A stretch of DNA of 64,000 nt, taken from Neolecta irregularis DAH-3 (Eukaryota; Ascomycota; Neolectomycetes; Neolectales; Neolectaceae). A program made the position numbers and the translations under genes. Location: positions 22,627 to 86,626 of the forward strand of contig LXFE01000515.1 of assembly GCA_001929475.1 (NCBI GenBank), in the 5' to 3' direction. Shown here piece by piece: positions 1 through 11,986 of this stretch (the first letter of the stretch is position 1; every line of letters begins with the position of its first letter). The notes below the pieces were generated by a model, which worked only from the letters and a program-made list of their open reading frames with translations, ran no database searches and was not told the DNA's origin.

Positions 1-2773
1 GACGTTGATTATCTTCATGGCTGAGATTGAGCTGCATCAACATATCTTCTTTGGTATTGTCGGCAGCCTTTTTTTCTGCGCGTCGATTTCTTTCCAGAAT
101 TTTGAGTTTAGCTAGCCAATCGGTGGTTTGAGCCTCAAATTCTCCCTTGAGTCGCTCAAAAGCTCCCTTAAAAATGTCTTCATTTTTCGCCATTGATTCT
201 TTGAGACTTGAGACTTCTGTCTGAAGGTCTTTTTCTGTATCTCGATATGTTGATCGTACATGCTCGATGTTTGCTTCAAGATGGATGATACGGGCTTCAT
301 AAGAAGCTTTTTCAGAATGGGCTTCCTGAGTGAGACCATCTCTCTCGACTTGTAACTGTTCTAGTTCATCTTGCAATCCCTGCATAACTTCAGCATGTTC
401 TTCTTCATCTTCGCGAAGCGCGAGCTCAAGTTCAGCAATACGAAGTTTGGCGGCGTTGATCTCCTCTTGTTTGGTAGCGAGTTCCTTGACATGGATTGTC
501 GCAAGATGACGGATATGTTCTTGGAGAGCAGATTTTTCGACCTCAACTTTCTCCAAAGCAGTTTCCAGATCTTGTATGCGAGAAAATTTCAGTTTCACAT
601 CATTCGAAGCATTTTCAAGTCGTTCTTCCAGATCCTCCTTCTCATTCTTGAAAATTTCCAGTTCGTCCGCCATTCGCGATCCCCAAAATTGGTCTTTATG
701 CTCAACTTGCTTCCGAGCTTCTGAAACGACGTTATGAAGAATCAGAGTTTCTGTACCAGCTTCCTCCACAACTCGATTCAAGTTTTCGATCTTGAAGTTT
801 TTTTGAACTAGCTCTTCGCTGACAGATTGTAAGCTCTTCTTAAGTTTTTCTAGTTCTCTGGTCAACGCCTCTTGATCGTCAATCAAGACTCTCTGTGATA
901 AATGACTGCTCTCGAGCTCAGACTCCAATCTCTCGATAATCTTTTCCTGGCGGTCTACTGTGTCTTCTAGAAGGATGCTTTTTGTCTTGAAAGAATTCAT
1001 CTCTTCTGCAAGCTGTCGACGAATATTCCCAATTCCGGAGGCGTACAAGGTCGTGATTTGTTCAAAGTCTTGCTGATGTTCTTCGAGCTCTTTTCTTAGA
1101 GCTGCAATTGTCTTGGGTGCACAAGTCAGAATCCCCTCGAGATTTATCTGTAGGGCTTGAACCTGATGTTTCAGTTCATTGACGCGACCAAGGAGTTGAG
1201 GCGTCAGATATTCAACTCCAACTTCCAAAACAGTCGATGACAATGTTTCGTCATTGAGAAGGACTCTGGTAACTGAGATGAGTGCAGATTTTATACGCTC
1301 GTCGGCTTCAGTGAGCCGCATATTTTCATCTGTGGTATGATCAAGAGATTCTTGGATAGATTCGGTGAATTCAATGAGCTCGGTTACACATGCGACGAGA
1401 TCCTCTTGAGTAGCTCGACCATAGTGAGAGAGAAGACTGTCAACAGAAAATTTTATGGTATTTAATCGGTCCACTTCCGATTGAAGTGATTTAATGCTCC
1501 CAATATAGTCATCAATACGAGTGCTGAGATGATCCTCAGTCCTCGAGGCTTGCAATAATCGTCTCTCGATCTGTGCTTTGTTTAACGAAAGATCCAAGAT
1601 ATTGGAGCGAAGAGGACAAGCAACCTCGTCTATCATAGATTCTATCGAGATATCTGTTTGTACCTGAACATTGTCAAGCCCTGGGGCAGCCTGCCATCCA
1701 GCATCTTTATATTGAGGGGCTGCTTGAACGAGGATCGAGACACCACAAGGCACGTCTGTTTGAACTGCAAAATGTTTATTCGAAGGCTGGATTTGCAATC
1801 CGATATCCGAGTTATTGCGAAAATTTTGCATTTCAGGTGGATCGAGCGCCTGCTGCATAGTTCTTGTGGTTACAAAAGTGGTTGTGATAGTGTTTTCATT
1901 GCTGGAAGCAGGTTGAGAGCTATAACCATCGTCTTTGCGCGAATATGGTCTATTAACGCTAGCAAGTGGAAGTTGGGTATGCTGGTCTTTTACCGCTGAA
2001 AAGTTTGTTGGTTCCCGAGTATCCATGTGCGAATCATTGCCATCATCAGAATACGAAGGGTGGTCATCGTAATTGGTGGGTTGATCGTCATAGTAATCGT
2101 CCTTACTCATGTCTCCCTGATACATGGGCGCATCTTCAAATGTATCGTCGTCGTCTGGGGCCGAGACAGGAGTATGCAAATCTCGATCATCGGAACGTTC
2201 CAAAAACTTTTGATTGATGGAGATAACTGTATTCATTTCAGCAATTTGTCTCTCGAGCTCCTTGATGTGTTCTTCGTTCAACCCATCATGTTGTCTAGTT
2301 TCCGCGAGATTTTCTTCCAGTTGTTGAACGATATTTATTTTTGATTTCAGGTCAGTTTGCAATTGAAGTTGCATTTCACATAGTTGGGCCTCAAGTCAGC
2401 GTACAGTCGTAAAAGCATGTTATCGAACCTTTGTGTATTTCATCAATGACTCTGACGGATTCGATACGCCTTTTGGTTTTCGCTTTTGCACTCGTCCATC
2501 GCTACTAGATCGACGGGAATGTGTATACGATAGCATTTGCAATTCGACCGAGTCGTTTTTAATCGTCGCTCGTCGCGCTGCTCGTGTTGCACGTTCCGAG
2601 GGACTTCGGTTCACCAGGACAGGTGTCGATGTGAGTTGGGGCACCAAATTTGATCTTCGCCGCTTTTGCAAACTGACTCTTGTTACCGGCAGTAATAGCT
2701 TTGGTGTCTCTTCTCGTTTTCGTTTTCTCGTAATTCCAGTGGGACCAGGCGCTGTCATCGTAAATGCAGCCAT
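1..2773 (-). CDS. Large coiled-coil protein, N-terminal part (runs off left edge)
   Basis: About 911 codons are visible: a first exon (2773-2429), a 39-nt intron (2428-2390, GT..CTGAC..AG) and a second exon open to base 1. The N-terminus is basic and rich in Ser, Thr and Pro, with a stretch of Lys/Arg about 15 residues in that looks like a nuclear localisation signal. An acidic Asp/Tyr-rich linker follows. From roughly residue 330 to the edge the protein is almost continuous heptad-like coiled coil rich in Glu, Leu, Lys and Gln. No motor or globular domain is visible. The start at 2773 is the one I prefer, but the frame stays open upstream to 2950 with another ATG at 2917, so a longer N-terminus is possible. 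A spindle-pole, septum or nuclear-envelope scaffold would fit this layout, but I do not recognise the family and assign no function. Confidence 0.75.
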
Positions 2774-4338
2774 GCGACTCGAAGCATTTTTGTAAACTGT
2801 ATCACAATTTCGAAGATTCTCGGGCAGTACAACTCGTTCTTGTTTCAAGAAAATCTTTAATTGTGGCGAACTTTTAGTGATCAGCAAATCGATCAGAATT
2901 CGCAAAGTACATTGCATAACGACAGGTGCCAGTCTGATGCAGCCAACCACTTGCTACAAGGTTCTCACAAGTCTATATCATCAGTACATCATTCTTCAAA
3001 GGCATTTTACTGTCTTCAAACGCTTAGCCCACCCGTTAGGTAGTCTAGTGTCGGTTTGATTGCATGTATATTCTACATGATTTCCTTTTGACTGGTTATC
3101 TCAATGCCTCATCCCATAGCGCGTACGAATGCCAGAGAAATGAACAGAGCGCTTTTCCCTGCTCAAAAGGTCCAGCGATTCAATGACCCTGTCCCGGTAC
3201 AACATATCGAGTTCCAAAAAAGACAAGAGAAAACACAGATGGTTTAGGGGAAAATTGACGTCTGAGAATTGGCCGACGTGTGTGGAAGCCGTAATAGGCT
3301 AGCGTTACGGTACTTGGCACATATCCTGCTCAAAAAACAAATTTACATCCGCAAATCGAACGTCGCCCATGTCAGATTCGCATATGTGGCCAAGATTAAC
3401 GGACCAGTTTGAAATATGATTTCTCCTTCGAGGCCAGTAACTCATTTGGAACCGGGACGCTCTTGTAATGTTGGTAGCATGACTCTGCCTCGAAGAGAGG
3501 ATAAACAGTCCTTAACGTGATCTAGATTCACAAAAGGCACAGTTTGCTTAGTTGGCATATCTCTACAAACTGACAGGACCTCTTCATTTGAGCTGCCAAG
3601 GATGAAGAATGCCTCCAAACAAAATCCCAACTTTGTGAGACATTGAAACCAAAGCCATTTGTGGAAGCGTTCGAAATAGACGCATCTCCATCTGTATGCC
3701 TACGAGCCTTGTTTCAGGAGAGAAATTAATACAAGTGCGTCTTCAGTTGAAACCGCTGCATCGTAAAACAGCAACCTTCACAATCCATATTCGAATCCAC
3801 GCAATTGGGAAATTTACGAGTAGTCTGTTTTCCCATCGCAGATAGTGACATGGTGGTTGTTTTGACTTTTCATCTCAGCAGCCGCCTTGATGCTCGGACC
3901 ACTTGCTTAGAGAAACACCAATGTCTTTCCAACAAACTATCCTCGATAACTCGCACCGATAACATTCTGAATCGTCTGAATTTCAAAACAAGCACTAATG
4001 TCATTATTAGGATTACCTGGAGCTGGCGACAGGTAACATCAGATGTTTCTCTTACTAGGGCCTTTCCTCATCTATTTTACCAAATGTCAGTCGCGCTGGT
4101 CCCCGGGATGGCACTGGGCGTTAGCCTAAAGCCATTGGATTTTGAGGAACAAAGCTAATGATGAGCCAAAACTCGATTTGCAGTAGCTCGTCGTACTCGA
4201 TCTTTGTATCTTAAAACAAATCACATCAAATTTCGCAGCATAGTTTTCGTCATTCTCACCATTTGCAACTAGGCGCCAACGTAATTTCACCCGGAGTTTG
4301 TTATAAGTTGGCCCGTTTGCGACTTTTCATCAAAAATC
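2774..4338. other. Intergenic, no supported gene
   Basis: This region separates the coiled-coil gene (minus) from the bZIP gene (plus), so it should hold both promoters. Two open frames (3442-3630 minus; 3805-4158 plus, 117 codons) lack recognisable domains and have an atypical composition. I treat them as chance. The plus-strand one ends 180 bases before the bZIP start and could be a leader ORF, but nothing supports translation. Confidence 0.5.
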
Positions 4339-5289
4339 ATGAAGAACAATAACCTTAGAATCAACGCTATGCCATGCGCCGCAACCGAAGCCGACGAAGA
4401 AGCCTTTTCTAGTCTTACCCGCCGTTCCTGTATCACAGATCCCATCGCATCTATCAATCGCCCAACATTGCCACTTCCACCAGCGCTCTCAGTATCAAGC
4501 CAACTGCCGTCGAGATCTTGGTATTCTGTCAGTCTACCATCCATCTCTGCATTGACAGCAGAAGTTAATCCACAAGGACAACTGTATATGAGGCTCGGGC
4601 CCTCTAATCCTGGAAGAAAACGGCCATCTTCTACGTTTGCGTCTCATGAGTACGAGACAACACCGTCTCCTACATCCTCTGTAGACATGGAAAGCTATCT
4701 ACAAGTTCAGCGCCCCGGGCTACGCAGAATGCACTCGCTCGAGAACTACAGGACTCCCTACAGCCGGGAACAACAGAGCTCAAGTATCCGCACTGTTTCC
4801 GGCAAGCCAGACGATCATCCACCTTTGCTCAGTATAAATGCGCTTCGTTCTCAACGCGCATCACTTTCATCATCAATTTCGAGTCGTTCTCCAGCATTTC
4901 CATCTACCCCACAACTTACAGTACAGCCTTCGAATATGCCTTCATCGTTTCGATGTCCTCCACTGCCGCCCATTGAGCCTGGAGCGAAGAACACTTCCTT
5001 TTCCACTTCACTGTTTCCATCTGCAAAAGGTGGTCTGCCAACAGATGATGATGACAACCCTCTCCAAGGTCGTCCTAAATCCAACGATTTTGTCGATGAG
5101 AAAAGAAAACGTAATGCCACCGCATCGGCTAGGTTTAGGCTTCGCCGAAAAGAACGAGAGCGTGAGATGGCTGCACGGATCGCGCAGTTGGAAGAAGATT
5201 TGAAGAAAGTATCTGAAGAACGCGACAAATGGAAAGGTACTGCGCAGTCCCAAATGGGGTCTTCCCAAAGTCGAATGGACACATCCTAA
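4339..5289 (+). CDS. bZIP transcription factor, Cys-3/MetR-like
   Basis: A single-exon gene of 316 codons. Residues 1-250 are low complexity, rich in Ser and Pro. Near residues 255-300 lies a basic region (KRKRNATASARFRLRRK) with the N-x-x-x-S-A-R-F signature of the Cys-3/MetR/Zip1 group, followed by a short Leu/Ile-spaced zipper (A-R-I-A-Q-L-E-E-D-L). The protein ends soon after, so the zipper is short compared with MetR proteins, which usually have further heptads. Such factors bind DNA as dimers in the nucleus, and the named relatives control sulphur-amino-acid or stress genes; that role here is inference. ATG at 4339 is the first in frame, and a second at 4369 is possible. The class call is firm and the subgroup is less so. 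Confidence 0.85.
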   Translation: MKNNNLRINAMPCAATEADEEAFSSLTRRSCITDPIASINRPTLPLPPALSVSSQLPSRSWYSVSLPSISALTAEVNPQGQLYMRLGPSNPGRKRPSSTFASHEYETTPSPTSSVDMESYLQVQRPGLRRMHSLENYRTPYSREQQSSSIRTVSGKPDDHPPLLSINALRSQRASLSSSISSRSPAFPSTPQLTVQPSNMPSSFRCPPLPPIEPGAKNTSFSTSLFPSAKGGLPTDDDDNPLQGRPKSNDFVDEKRKRNATASARFRLRRKEREREMAARIAQLEEDLKKVSEERDKWKGTAQSQMGSSQSRMDTS

Positions 5290-6438
5290 TTTTTTATTGG
5301 AGATATATCATGTGGTTAATATTGTGGATATCAGTAATGTGTATGGTGCGAATGGTGTTTGTTATTAGGACTGTAGATCTAATATCTAATTTTTGGTTGA
5401 AGAATTGAAAGAGAAAGATATAGTATGAACGTACACAAGTGATGCCGGCTCCAGCAAATGGTTTCTATCAACGGTATTGCTGAAATGTAACAGTTTAGTT
5501 TGGGCCAGGCCGAAGTAGTGTGCAGCTCAATTATTCAGATCAAGACTACATCATTGGTGTAACGCCTGGTCTTCCACTTTAGAATGATAAGAAACAGTCG
5601 AAATTGGCCAGCTTTTAACGCGCTGGATTAAACTAAACTCAAAGAGTACATCACATAATTAGTTGGGGCAGGAAATGTAGATCATATCCAGAAGGTTTCT
5701 TACTGTAATTCTACCCAACATTAATGAGCGCCGGAAATTCCTGTCAATTGCTCTGTTAGAACTGAGGGTTCGGTTTCAGGCTATTTGCTATCGAATTGAT
5801 CAATATTGAAAGGGCCAGTTGCACAAAGTCTGCTGGCCTGAATCACCCGCTTAGCATCGAGTCTGGCTCGTGCAAAAAAGAAGTCGGGGCTATTCAGATG
5901 ATTGAGTTTTAGATAGTGTTAGCCACTTATTGCTTAAAATATACCAAAAGTCGTAGAAACAGCGCATCATCTGACACCGGAAACGCGAGAAATAATATCC
6001 CTAGAAGGGTTTCAACCTTTAGCTGTGAACCTTGAAAAAAGCGACCAACTTCAACCTAAAGCGTAAAAATCCTGTTCAGATGAACCGAATAAAAATTACA
6101 GGGCTCGTAGCATAAAACGTCACAAAAAAAGTCTGTTACTAGTGAACATCAATAAATATTCTACAGGTAGATAAGAGTGATTACAGATCGTTATTTGAGT
6201 TCCGAGCCTATAGCCGCTTGAAATAGTAGTATAGAGGGCATGTATCTTTCAATACCATAGAGAACCATATACCCAACGCCAGAGCAGGGTTGGCAGACTT
6301 TCCTTGTTTCGACCGGCAAAAACAATGGACAAGGATCTTTTTTTAGCTCTCTGTATTTCGAGCAAGGAATTCTTAGCGCCCGTAGAAGAATGCAACAAAA
6401 GCGTCCGATGTGGAATTTATCAATTCATATCCTGAACG
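5290..6438. other. Intergenic, nothing recognised
   Basis: This is about 1.15 kb between the bZIP stop and the permease start. There is no open frame of useful length on either strand and no tRNA-like or repeat structure that I can see. It should contain the bZIP 3' UTR and the permease promoter. Confidence 0.5.
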
Positions 6439-8620
6439 ATGACACTCAACAATCCCATGAAATCCCCGGCTATTTCTAAGGCATCAACCGTTTTGGATGA
6501 AGATGGGCGTCAACTGGTACGAATCTCAGCGGAGCATTGACATTCCTTCGTCCTTTCATCTGTGAGTAGAGGTGATGAAAAGTTTACCCACCAAACGACG
6601 CTGCAAGAAACAATGACAGTGGGGTGCCCCTAAAAAGGCTGAGATGATACCCATTGAACTTGCCTCACGGTAATGCGTGCGAAAGGATTTGTCATTGCTT
6701 CTTGCGCTGTACGTTTCCAGGTTTTCGGCTAACCATCTGCAGCATGCTATAGGTTACACTCAGGTGCATTGTTATGTTGATATATCGACCTAACAAGTAG
6801 ACTTTGAAACGGTCCTTTGATTTGTTTGAAAGCTTTGCTGCCAGCTTTGGTATATCCTGCGTCATGGCAAGCCAGCTTATGGACAGCGGCAGTTTATGTC
6901 TTTTCAGGTCTTCGATTCCTGTTCAGCACTTCAATTGCTGCCGGAGGGCCTGCAGCATACTGGTGGACCGGTCTTTTTGGAAAAACAACTGATTTAAGGT
7001 CATCATATATTATCTGTGTGATCTTTACGTTGGTCACCGCTGCAGTTCTCGCAGAGATATGTTCGGCTTTGCCAGCTGCTGGCTCCGTCTATCTGTGAAT
7101 CTTCCGTCTATCTAAAAGTTTATATTGGTAGCTGGGCTGCTTCGTCAGGTGGACTAAAATATGGTCGTTTCTTTGGTTTCCTAACTGCTTGGTGTACGAG
7201 ATTCTACATGCATTAGATACTTACTCGCAAGGGGCAATTACCGCATGGGCCACTTTTGTTGCAAGCCTTTCACAAGTCGTCATGTACTTTGCACTTTCTG
7301 TATTCTACTAAACCATTCTTCAACTTATCGCAAAGGAACTCACAATCTTTGATGTTGAATCCTTTCCACAAACACCAACCGATATCAAATTTAGAGCAGT
7401 CGTGTGGATTGGCGGCCAAATCGTTCTCGCAGTTATGATTGGCCTGAATTTGGTCTCTCCAGGCCATTACAAGTTCATTTTCCGTTTCGCTACTGCGATG
7501 ATTATGCTCGACTTTTTTCTCAACTTAATTTGGCTTCCGATTGGCGTTAATAGGACGTATGGTTTTCAAAGCGCCAAGTTCGTTTTCACGAAAACGTATA
7601 ACAAAACTGGAGCATCGCCCGTTTGGAATTGGATGTTGAGTTTCTTTGCAACAGGCGGTGCACTTGTTGGTTTTGATGCGTCCGGTCACATTGCCGAGGA
7701 AACGCACAATGCTGTATCTCCTATACTGCACAATTCTCGTTGATTGTTTAGAGTTTAGTCGCTGCCCGCGGTGTATTCTTGAGTGCATTAATGAGCTGTG
7801 TCTTTGGATTTCCATTTATCATGCTTTTCCTCTTTTGCACAGCAAGTTGAACAATTCTTCATCATAGTAACGAGCCAGCCTGATGTCGACCAATTATTTG
7901 CTCTTGACACCCCCCAACCAATAGTTCAATTCTATGCATTGTCTCTTGGTCAACACGGACACGTCCTTATGAACGTTGTTCTTATTATTGCCATGATTTT
8001 GGTACATTTCTTTTAATCATGGCTAACAATAGAATGGTGCGGTATCCACAGTTGCTGCCTCCCGATTGGTCTACGCAATTGCTCGAGATGGAATTTTACC
8101 CTTTTCTGGGTATATTCGTCGACTTGCGCCTAATGGTCAACCTCGCAATGCTATTTTCGTGATCTGGGGAGTAGGAGCCACTTTGCTCTTCACGATTTTA
8201 GGCAGCCCTGTTGCATTTAACAGCCTAGTTTCCGCAGCTGGAATGCCGACCTTTGCTTCTTGGGCTCTTATTGCATGTATGCGTATTAATTACATGTTCA
8301 ATCTGGCTAATCGGCCAGTTGGCCGAGCATTTATCACACCAAACAATTTCAAGAACCCACGATGGTCCCTTGGAAAGTTTTCAAGGCCCTTTCGTGTCCT
8401 GGCATTCATTTACACCTCGTTCATGTGTTGTGTCCTTTGTTCGCCTCTCCAGTTTCCGGTAACGATTGATACATTCAACTTTTGTCCCATTATATTCCTT
8501 GTGGTTACGATATTGGCTGTCATTTCATGGTGGCTCACGCCAGAAGACAATTGGTTGGAAAAAAGATTCATTCAACATATACAGGAAGACAAACTCTTAT
8601 ATCCACAACTTCAAAAGTAA
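6439..8620 (+). CDS. APC-superfamily amino acid/GABA/choline permease
   Basis: Ten exons (6439-6516, 6743-6763, 6801-6849, 6887-7094, 7132-7193, 7232-7299, 7336-7713, 7752-7841, 7879-8001, 8033-8620) join in phase to 554 residues, the usual size of fungal APC permeases (Uga4/Hnm1 type). Conserved landmarks are LKRSFDLFESFAASF near the N-terminus, AGGPAAYW, LAEICSALP, GFDASGHIAEET in the middle, and SRLVYAIARDGILPFS with GQPRNA towards the C-terminus. About twelve membrane helices are expected, importing amino acids or related amines across the plasma membrane. The exact substrate cannot be read from sequence. Intron 1 is 226 nt; the rest are 31-38 nt. The intron at 7842-7878 begins GCAAGT, a GC-AG intron. 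The first two exons rest on weaker homology than the rest. Confidence 0.88.
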
Positions 8621-8733
8621 AACCAAGCGCCAAAGACCAATGAATATACAAAACTGTATTGGTTCTATAGAATGAATATGGACGCGCATTCTACTGTTAT
8701 TAGTTGTGATTACCATGAAAGATTACCTCTAGA

Positions 8734-9085
8734 TCACCCCAATGTTTGTTTTGAGGATGATGACAATGTTGAGGTGCATGAACTATTGGAGGCCTTGCGT
8801 TTCACTTCTTTCCGCTTCTTGCAGACCTTTCGCTCGACATATCTGTAAATGAAATATACGGCGATATCCAAAGTGGCGTCTTTGAGTGCCTGGACAGGGG
8901 AAGGCATGTTGTGCATTGATGGAGTGATAAGGACAAAGGGGGCGGTCAAGTTACTTTATAGGGTATATCTTTACAGTCAGTGCGTCATCTGGGTACCCGT
9001 TGCGTCGTTCCTGAGCGAGATTCCAGCCGTAGTGATTAAAATCAGCAAGAAGGCTGGCATTCAAATCGCAAAGGGCAATACTCAT
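8734..9085 (-). CDS. Possible small two-exon gene, 88 residues
   Basis: An ATG at 9085 opens 37 codons ending exactly at a GTAAAG donor. An 85-nt intron (8974-8890) ends in CCAG, and the second exon reads in phase to a stop at 8734. The protein has an N-terminal segment rich in Leu, Asn and Ala, then a hydrophobic stretch (LDIAVYFIYRYVE) followed by a strongly basic Lys/Arg tail and a Ser/Thr-rich end. That pattern could be a tail-anchored or peripheral membrane protein. I do not recognise a family. The support is only open frames, a clean splice and plausible composition. Confidence 0.3.
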
Positions 9086-10369
9086 ATTATATGCTACTCA
9101 ATATGGCAGCACCTGAATCATGACAGATGAGATGGCCCGTCATGAATACTCGGCATCCGCATATTCGAGGCCAATGGGATTATTGTGTCTGGGTGGGTCA
9201 TCCGCCACAAATGACAAACATGAAACGAGTCCCCTAATTCCAGTCCAAGATTTATATCGGCATTCTTTAGAATTATCAAAATAACCCTACTTTATTGTGC
9301 GTTTTGCTTTCCTTTTGGTGTTTTGGCATGTAATTTATGTATTAATCAGAGTCTTGACTCAAGTCTCGTTTCGGGTACCTTGACCGTGTGGCACCGCTGA
9401 CGAGATATTGCAAATTTCAACTTTAATTCCGTCAACCCATTCATTCACCTGTCCCTATTCCTCCTTGACCGGATCCAGGATGATGATGGCGGGTATTTCC
9501 TTTTTTCCTTTTTTTTCAATTATCTATTTATCTCTACTTCCGGGGAGGCTGGTAGCCTGCTGCGCAGCCATCGACCGCTCCCGGATTTTCCTCCTCTGTA
9601 ATATCTCGTCGACTGCTCTTTCCATTTGATACCAGCCTGCTGCTGGCGGCTATTAAAAGGGCTGGTCTTCTGTTTTGTTAGTGTATTAATCTATTTCCGT
9701 TTCTAAGTCTTGAGGGCCCAAGAGACTGAAATCCTGGACGACCACGCTCACCAATCAACAATCTATAAACCTATAAACCCTTGCAACATCTAACTACACC
9801 CTGCGTGCAACAACCGCTTCGCACAATTACAACTTTGACAGCCCCCTCTAGACTACATTACGTCATGTTTTTTTCTAGCAGATCATTTTGAAGAATGACA
9901 CATTTAAACTATACTGGAATATATAGACTGGAATCCATAGAATTTCTAGACCCTTGTTCTTGTATTGCAGTCACGGGCCTGCAACCACCCTACGCGTCTG
10001 TGGTACGAAAATGATATTGTAATCTTTTGGAGGATATTTTCAAGTGGTCTCTTGTTTGGCTTTTCCTTTGGTCAAAGTCTCAGTTTCTATAACCAAAGCT
10101 GCTGTTCTGTTTTCTATAAGTAGACCTGTAGGTGCTTGCTTGTAAGACCGATGAATAATGCTCTATTCATCCAGCAAAGGAATCTTACCATCGTTTTTTC
10201 TCGGTTTATACAAGTCATCTAAGTCTGCAAAGCTCTACAATTGCAGTCTGCGTGTAACACGCCCTTTCCGGGAAATATCTCACTAACAAGTAACGTACAG
10301 TAGTCTCATTGAATCTCTCTTACAAACCACACAAGGATAAAGATATTTTTCGAAAAACGATGACAATTG
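9086..10369. other. Promoter-like region without an obvious gene
   Basis: This is about 1.3 kb. Around 9650 there is a TATA-like ATTAAAAGG followed by pyrimidine-rich and then CAA/ACC-rich sequence, typical of a fungal 5' leader, to about 9860. There an ATG opens only eight codons. No longer frame follows before the EVE-domain gene ends at 10370 on the other strand. It may be the promoter and leader of a non-coding transcript or of a lost gene. Confidence 0.3.
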
Positions 10370-11240
10370 TTAATCAATAGACTCCTCTTCCAACCCTATG
10401 ATGAACTCCCAATCTTCCTTGGAGACTTTTGATACACTCAACTGAGATCTCTTCAACATCTCCAAATTACTCAGTTGAGTAAATTTATATTGTTTCAAAT
10501 TGGTCAGTGTGATTATTCGGTTTAAGTGACGCGTGAATTGAACGTCGACCATAAACCACCTTGGATCCTCTTTTTGCGATTTATGATCGAAATATGGATG
10601 ATTTTCATCCCATGCTGTGTCTATTTGTATTAATAAAGTTGGGAGTGTCGGGAGCGTGCAATCTGGATATGCTTCTTTGATGATCTCCAATTTTGTTAGC
10701 ATCAAAATCGACTGCAAGTGAATTACCTCTACGACACCTGTATATTGTATTTAGCCCCAAATATGTTTGTTATGGGAAGGGGGGACATACCTACGATTCC
10801 TGGGTTTTTGCAATTACTATGGTAAAAAAATGCCAAATCGCCTTTTTTCATTCCATACCACATATTATTCCTCGCTTCATAATTGCGCTTGATGATTAGG
10901 AAATACAATCGTTCTCATCCTTTTAATACCACGCCTTCCCAACTAGACGTTCTATATCACGGCTTTAGCATCGCGGTGGAAGAGAGAGAGGTATACCCCA
11001 GTTTCTCGAGATCATGGATACTGAATTTAACGTCCTTTCCTTTTACAATTCTGGTTTCTGGTTCCGCTTTAATTAGCCAGTATCGTTTCCCCCCGATTTC
11101 TCTCTCCAAATGATCAGAATATTATTATTATTTTATATTGAGAGAAATACTTTATACGGCTGTTCAAGTTGATACTCTTTTTCCTTTAAACGTTTCGATT
11201 GGATGGTTTCATCGTTGGTGGGTTTGCGCTTAGGGGGCAT
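10370..11240 (-). CDS. EVE-domain protein, THYN1-like
   Basis: Five exons rebuild a thymocyte-nuclear-protein-1-like protein. It begins MPPKRKPTNDET, a basic, probably nuclear-targeting start. It then shows the EVE-domain landmarks YWLIKAEPE, DVKFSIHDLEKL, SWEGVRNYEARN, KKGDLAFFYHSNC, PGIVGVVEIIKEAYPD and DPRWFMVDVQF. EVE domains share the fold of YTH and PUA domains and bind modified nucleobases in DNA or RNA, so a nuclear reader role is likely from family knowledge. Introns are about 42-70 nt. A short extra segment (TLPTLPTLLIQ) between the YPDCT and AWDENHP motifs is unusual and could be an unrecognised intron. The ATG at 11240 faces the start of the next gene at 11276, leaving only 35 bases between the two start codons. 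Confidence 0.88.
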
Positions 11241-11275
11241 GGGAGAAGGTGAACTCAGTCAGACGATCACCACTA

Positions 11276-11983
11276 ATGATCTATCTCGTCCATCGAACCC
11301 TGGTCTCGAAAATATTTCCATTGCTGATACGAAAATATGTAAACCCGGTAATCGATCCAAAGATTGGGCCACTAAGGGACGCGTTTCGGTTACATGTGTA
11401 TTCGGGTACCTTGTTCGAGGAGATATTTTATTAATCTGACTTAGAGCCGTTGAAAATATATGTTATTGGTGCCAAAGTTTTGTCGATGGCACTTCTTGCT
11501 TGTGGAGTTGGAATATGTTGGATTGAGCGAAATGAATTTACGTTATTTCAAGGGACTATGATTCGTACGTGTTGTTTTTTGAGGAATGTTGATGAAGTAG
11601 TTGGGGTGGCATCGGTATATCCGATATTGATTCACAAACTTATGATTTCGGTTACGGTGTTGGATACGTATCTGGTTCTTCCCAAGAGCGCGAAATTAGG
11701 CAAAGTTTATCGAATGCCTATTACAAAATTAGCGGATGATGCGGTAATTCAGTTTGAGACGTTGGGATGGCTTGGTCTACGAAAGAAGACGAGGGTTTCT
11801 TTGGAAAATTTGAAGCCGATTAAGCCAAACTGGTATTCTAACAAATGGAGGAATTTACAAACTATTGAGGGGCCAAAGAGGTATTTTATGATTACGAAAA
11901 ATGAAAAGATGCCGCCATTGATGAGACAATTCTGGAAAAAAGTCACACAACAGACACCCATCAAAGATATGTCTACTAAATAA
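11276..11983 (+). CDS. Mitochondrial inner-membrane protein, TMEM70/TMEM186/TMEM223-like
   Basis: Two exons (11276-11405 and 11445-11983; 39-nt intron) give 222 residues. The first about 45 residues are basic and hydrophobic, like a mitochondrial targeting peptide. Two hydrophobic segments follow in the second exon (around KIYVIGAKVLSMALLACG and VYPILIHKLMISVTVL), and the C-terminal part is soluble and Lys-rich (NLKPIKPNWYSN, KRYFMITKNEK). The Y-S-x-P-L motif just before the first hydrophobic segment and the two-helix layout resemble the TMEM70/186/223 family, which helps assemble respiratory complexes. I propose that family with moderate confidence. Its stop codon (11983) lies three bases from the stop of the convergent FKBP gene. 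Confidence 0.6.
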
Positions 11984-11986
11984 GAC

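Noticed and set aside
3805-4158. 117-codon plus-strand frame upstream of the bZIP gene
   Set aside because: No domain, unusual composition and no splice connection to the bZIP gene; treated as chance.
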